NCBI GenBank assembly: GCA_910585715.1
Contig: CAJUEX010000027.1
Coordinates: forward strand, 1 to 42,963
Source: an uncultured Lachnospiraceae bacterium
GTDB taxonomy: Bacteria; Bacillota; Clostridia; Lachnospirales; Lachnospiraceae
Direction of reading: 5' to 3'
Length of the DNA: 42,963 nt
Every line of letters starts with the position of its first letter. Positions within the stretch are counted from its first letter, which is position 1. The notes below the pieces were generated by a model, which did no database searches, was not told the DNA's origin, and worked only from the letters and a program-made list of their open reading frames with translations. Made by a program: the position numbers and the translations under genes. Of the stretch, positions 42,961-42,963 are shown piece after piece.

Positions 42961-42963
42961 ATG
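42961..42963 (+). CDS. Start codon of the next gene, truncated by the window edge
   Basis: An ATG follows GAGGAGG (42947-42953) at good spacing, 2 bp after the GntR stop. From the usual layout of YtrA-type operons I expect an ABC transporter ATP-binding protein, but no coding sequence is visible. Confidence 0.5.

Overview
The window reads as chromosomal DNA of a Gram-positive member of the Clostridia, most likely a (probably motile) Lachnospiraceae. The evidence is the protein flavour, the mreB/mbl-flhO-flhP and comFC-yvyF arrangements, the cdaA-cdaR-glmM operon, HPr, YesM/YesN-type two-component proteins and a YtrA-type GntR regulator. Every credible gene is on the + strand and most are packed into operons with gaps under 30 bp or short overlaps. 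I saw no tRNA, rRNA, CRISPR array, insertion sequence or phage gene. The only gene-poor stretch over 300 bases is 42167-42583; it holds a terminator, a startless gene remnant and a promoter/operator.

Layout. (1) 1-1154: two accessory genes, the 3' end of a RhuM-family gene and a DUF2971 gene, probably the edge of a variable or defence-type island. (2) 1184-9166: uvrB and uvrA, separated by an MBOAT O-acyltransferase and an AlgX/AlgJ (DHHW)-like protein, a likely extracellular glycan-acylation pair inside the DNA-repair operon. (3) 9248-12438: a strong promoter, an MreB/Mbl actin homologue, two flagellar rod/hook proteins and a rod-binding protein, closed by a terminator. (4) 12469-17205: recD2, a ComF-type phosphoribosyltransferase, YvyF, and two unrecognised membrane proteins. 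(5) 17238-20733: cdaA-cdaR-glmM, for c-di-AMP synthesis and cell-wall precursor supply. (6) 20741-21161: HPr with its own promoter and a trailing hairpin. (7) 21337-23013: leuA, followed by an unusual hairpin. (8) 23072-30556: a surface-glycan cluster with a small membrane protein, a DUF2142 polytopic protein, three GT2 glycosyltransferases and a GT39/ArnT-like transferase.

(9) 30579-42166: a sugar-sensing, uptake and chemotaxis region. A tightly overlapping four-gene sensory unit (membrane-anchored RbsB-like binding protein, YesM-type histidine kinase, YesN-type response regulator, XylF-like lipoprotein) is followed by a ChvE-like binding protein, an mmsA/gguA-type double ATPase, an mmsB/gguB-type permease and a methyl-accepting chemotaxis protein. 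The architecture resembles the XylFII-LytS/LytR xylose-sensing system known from Clostridium beijerinckii, but with two different sensory binding proteins and an adjoining chemoreceptor. (10) 42250-42963: an unrecognised gene remnant, then a YtrA-family GntR regulator behind a consensus promoter overlapped by a perfect 9-bp inverted repeat, and the start codon of the next gene.

The most interesting parts are the two-binding-protein sensory operon with its receptor, the glycan-acylation pair inside uvrBA, the two uncharacterised membrane proteins before cdaA, and several intergenic RNA or repeat structures. All functional calls are from reading the sequence; no database search was run.
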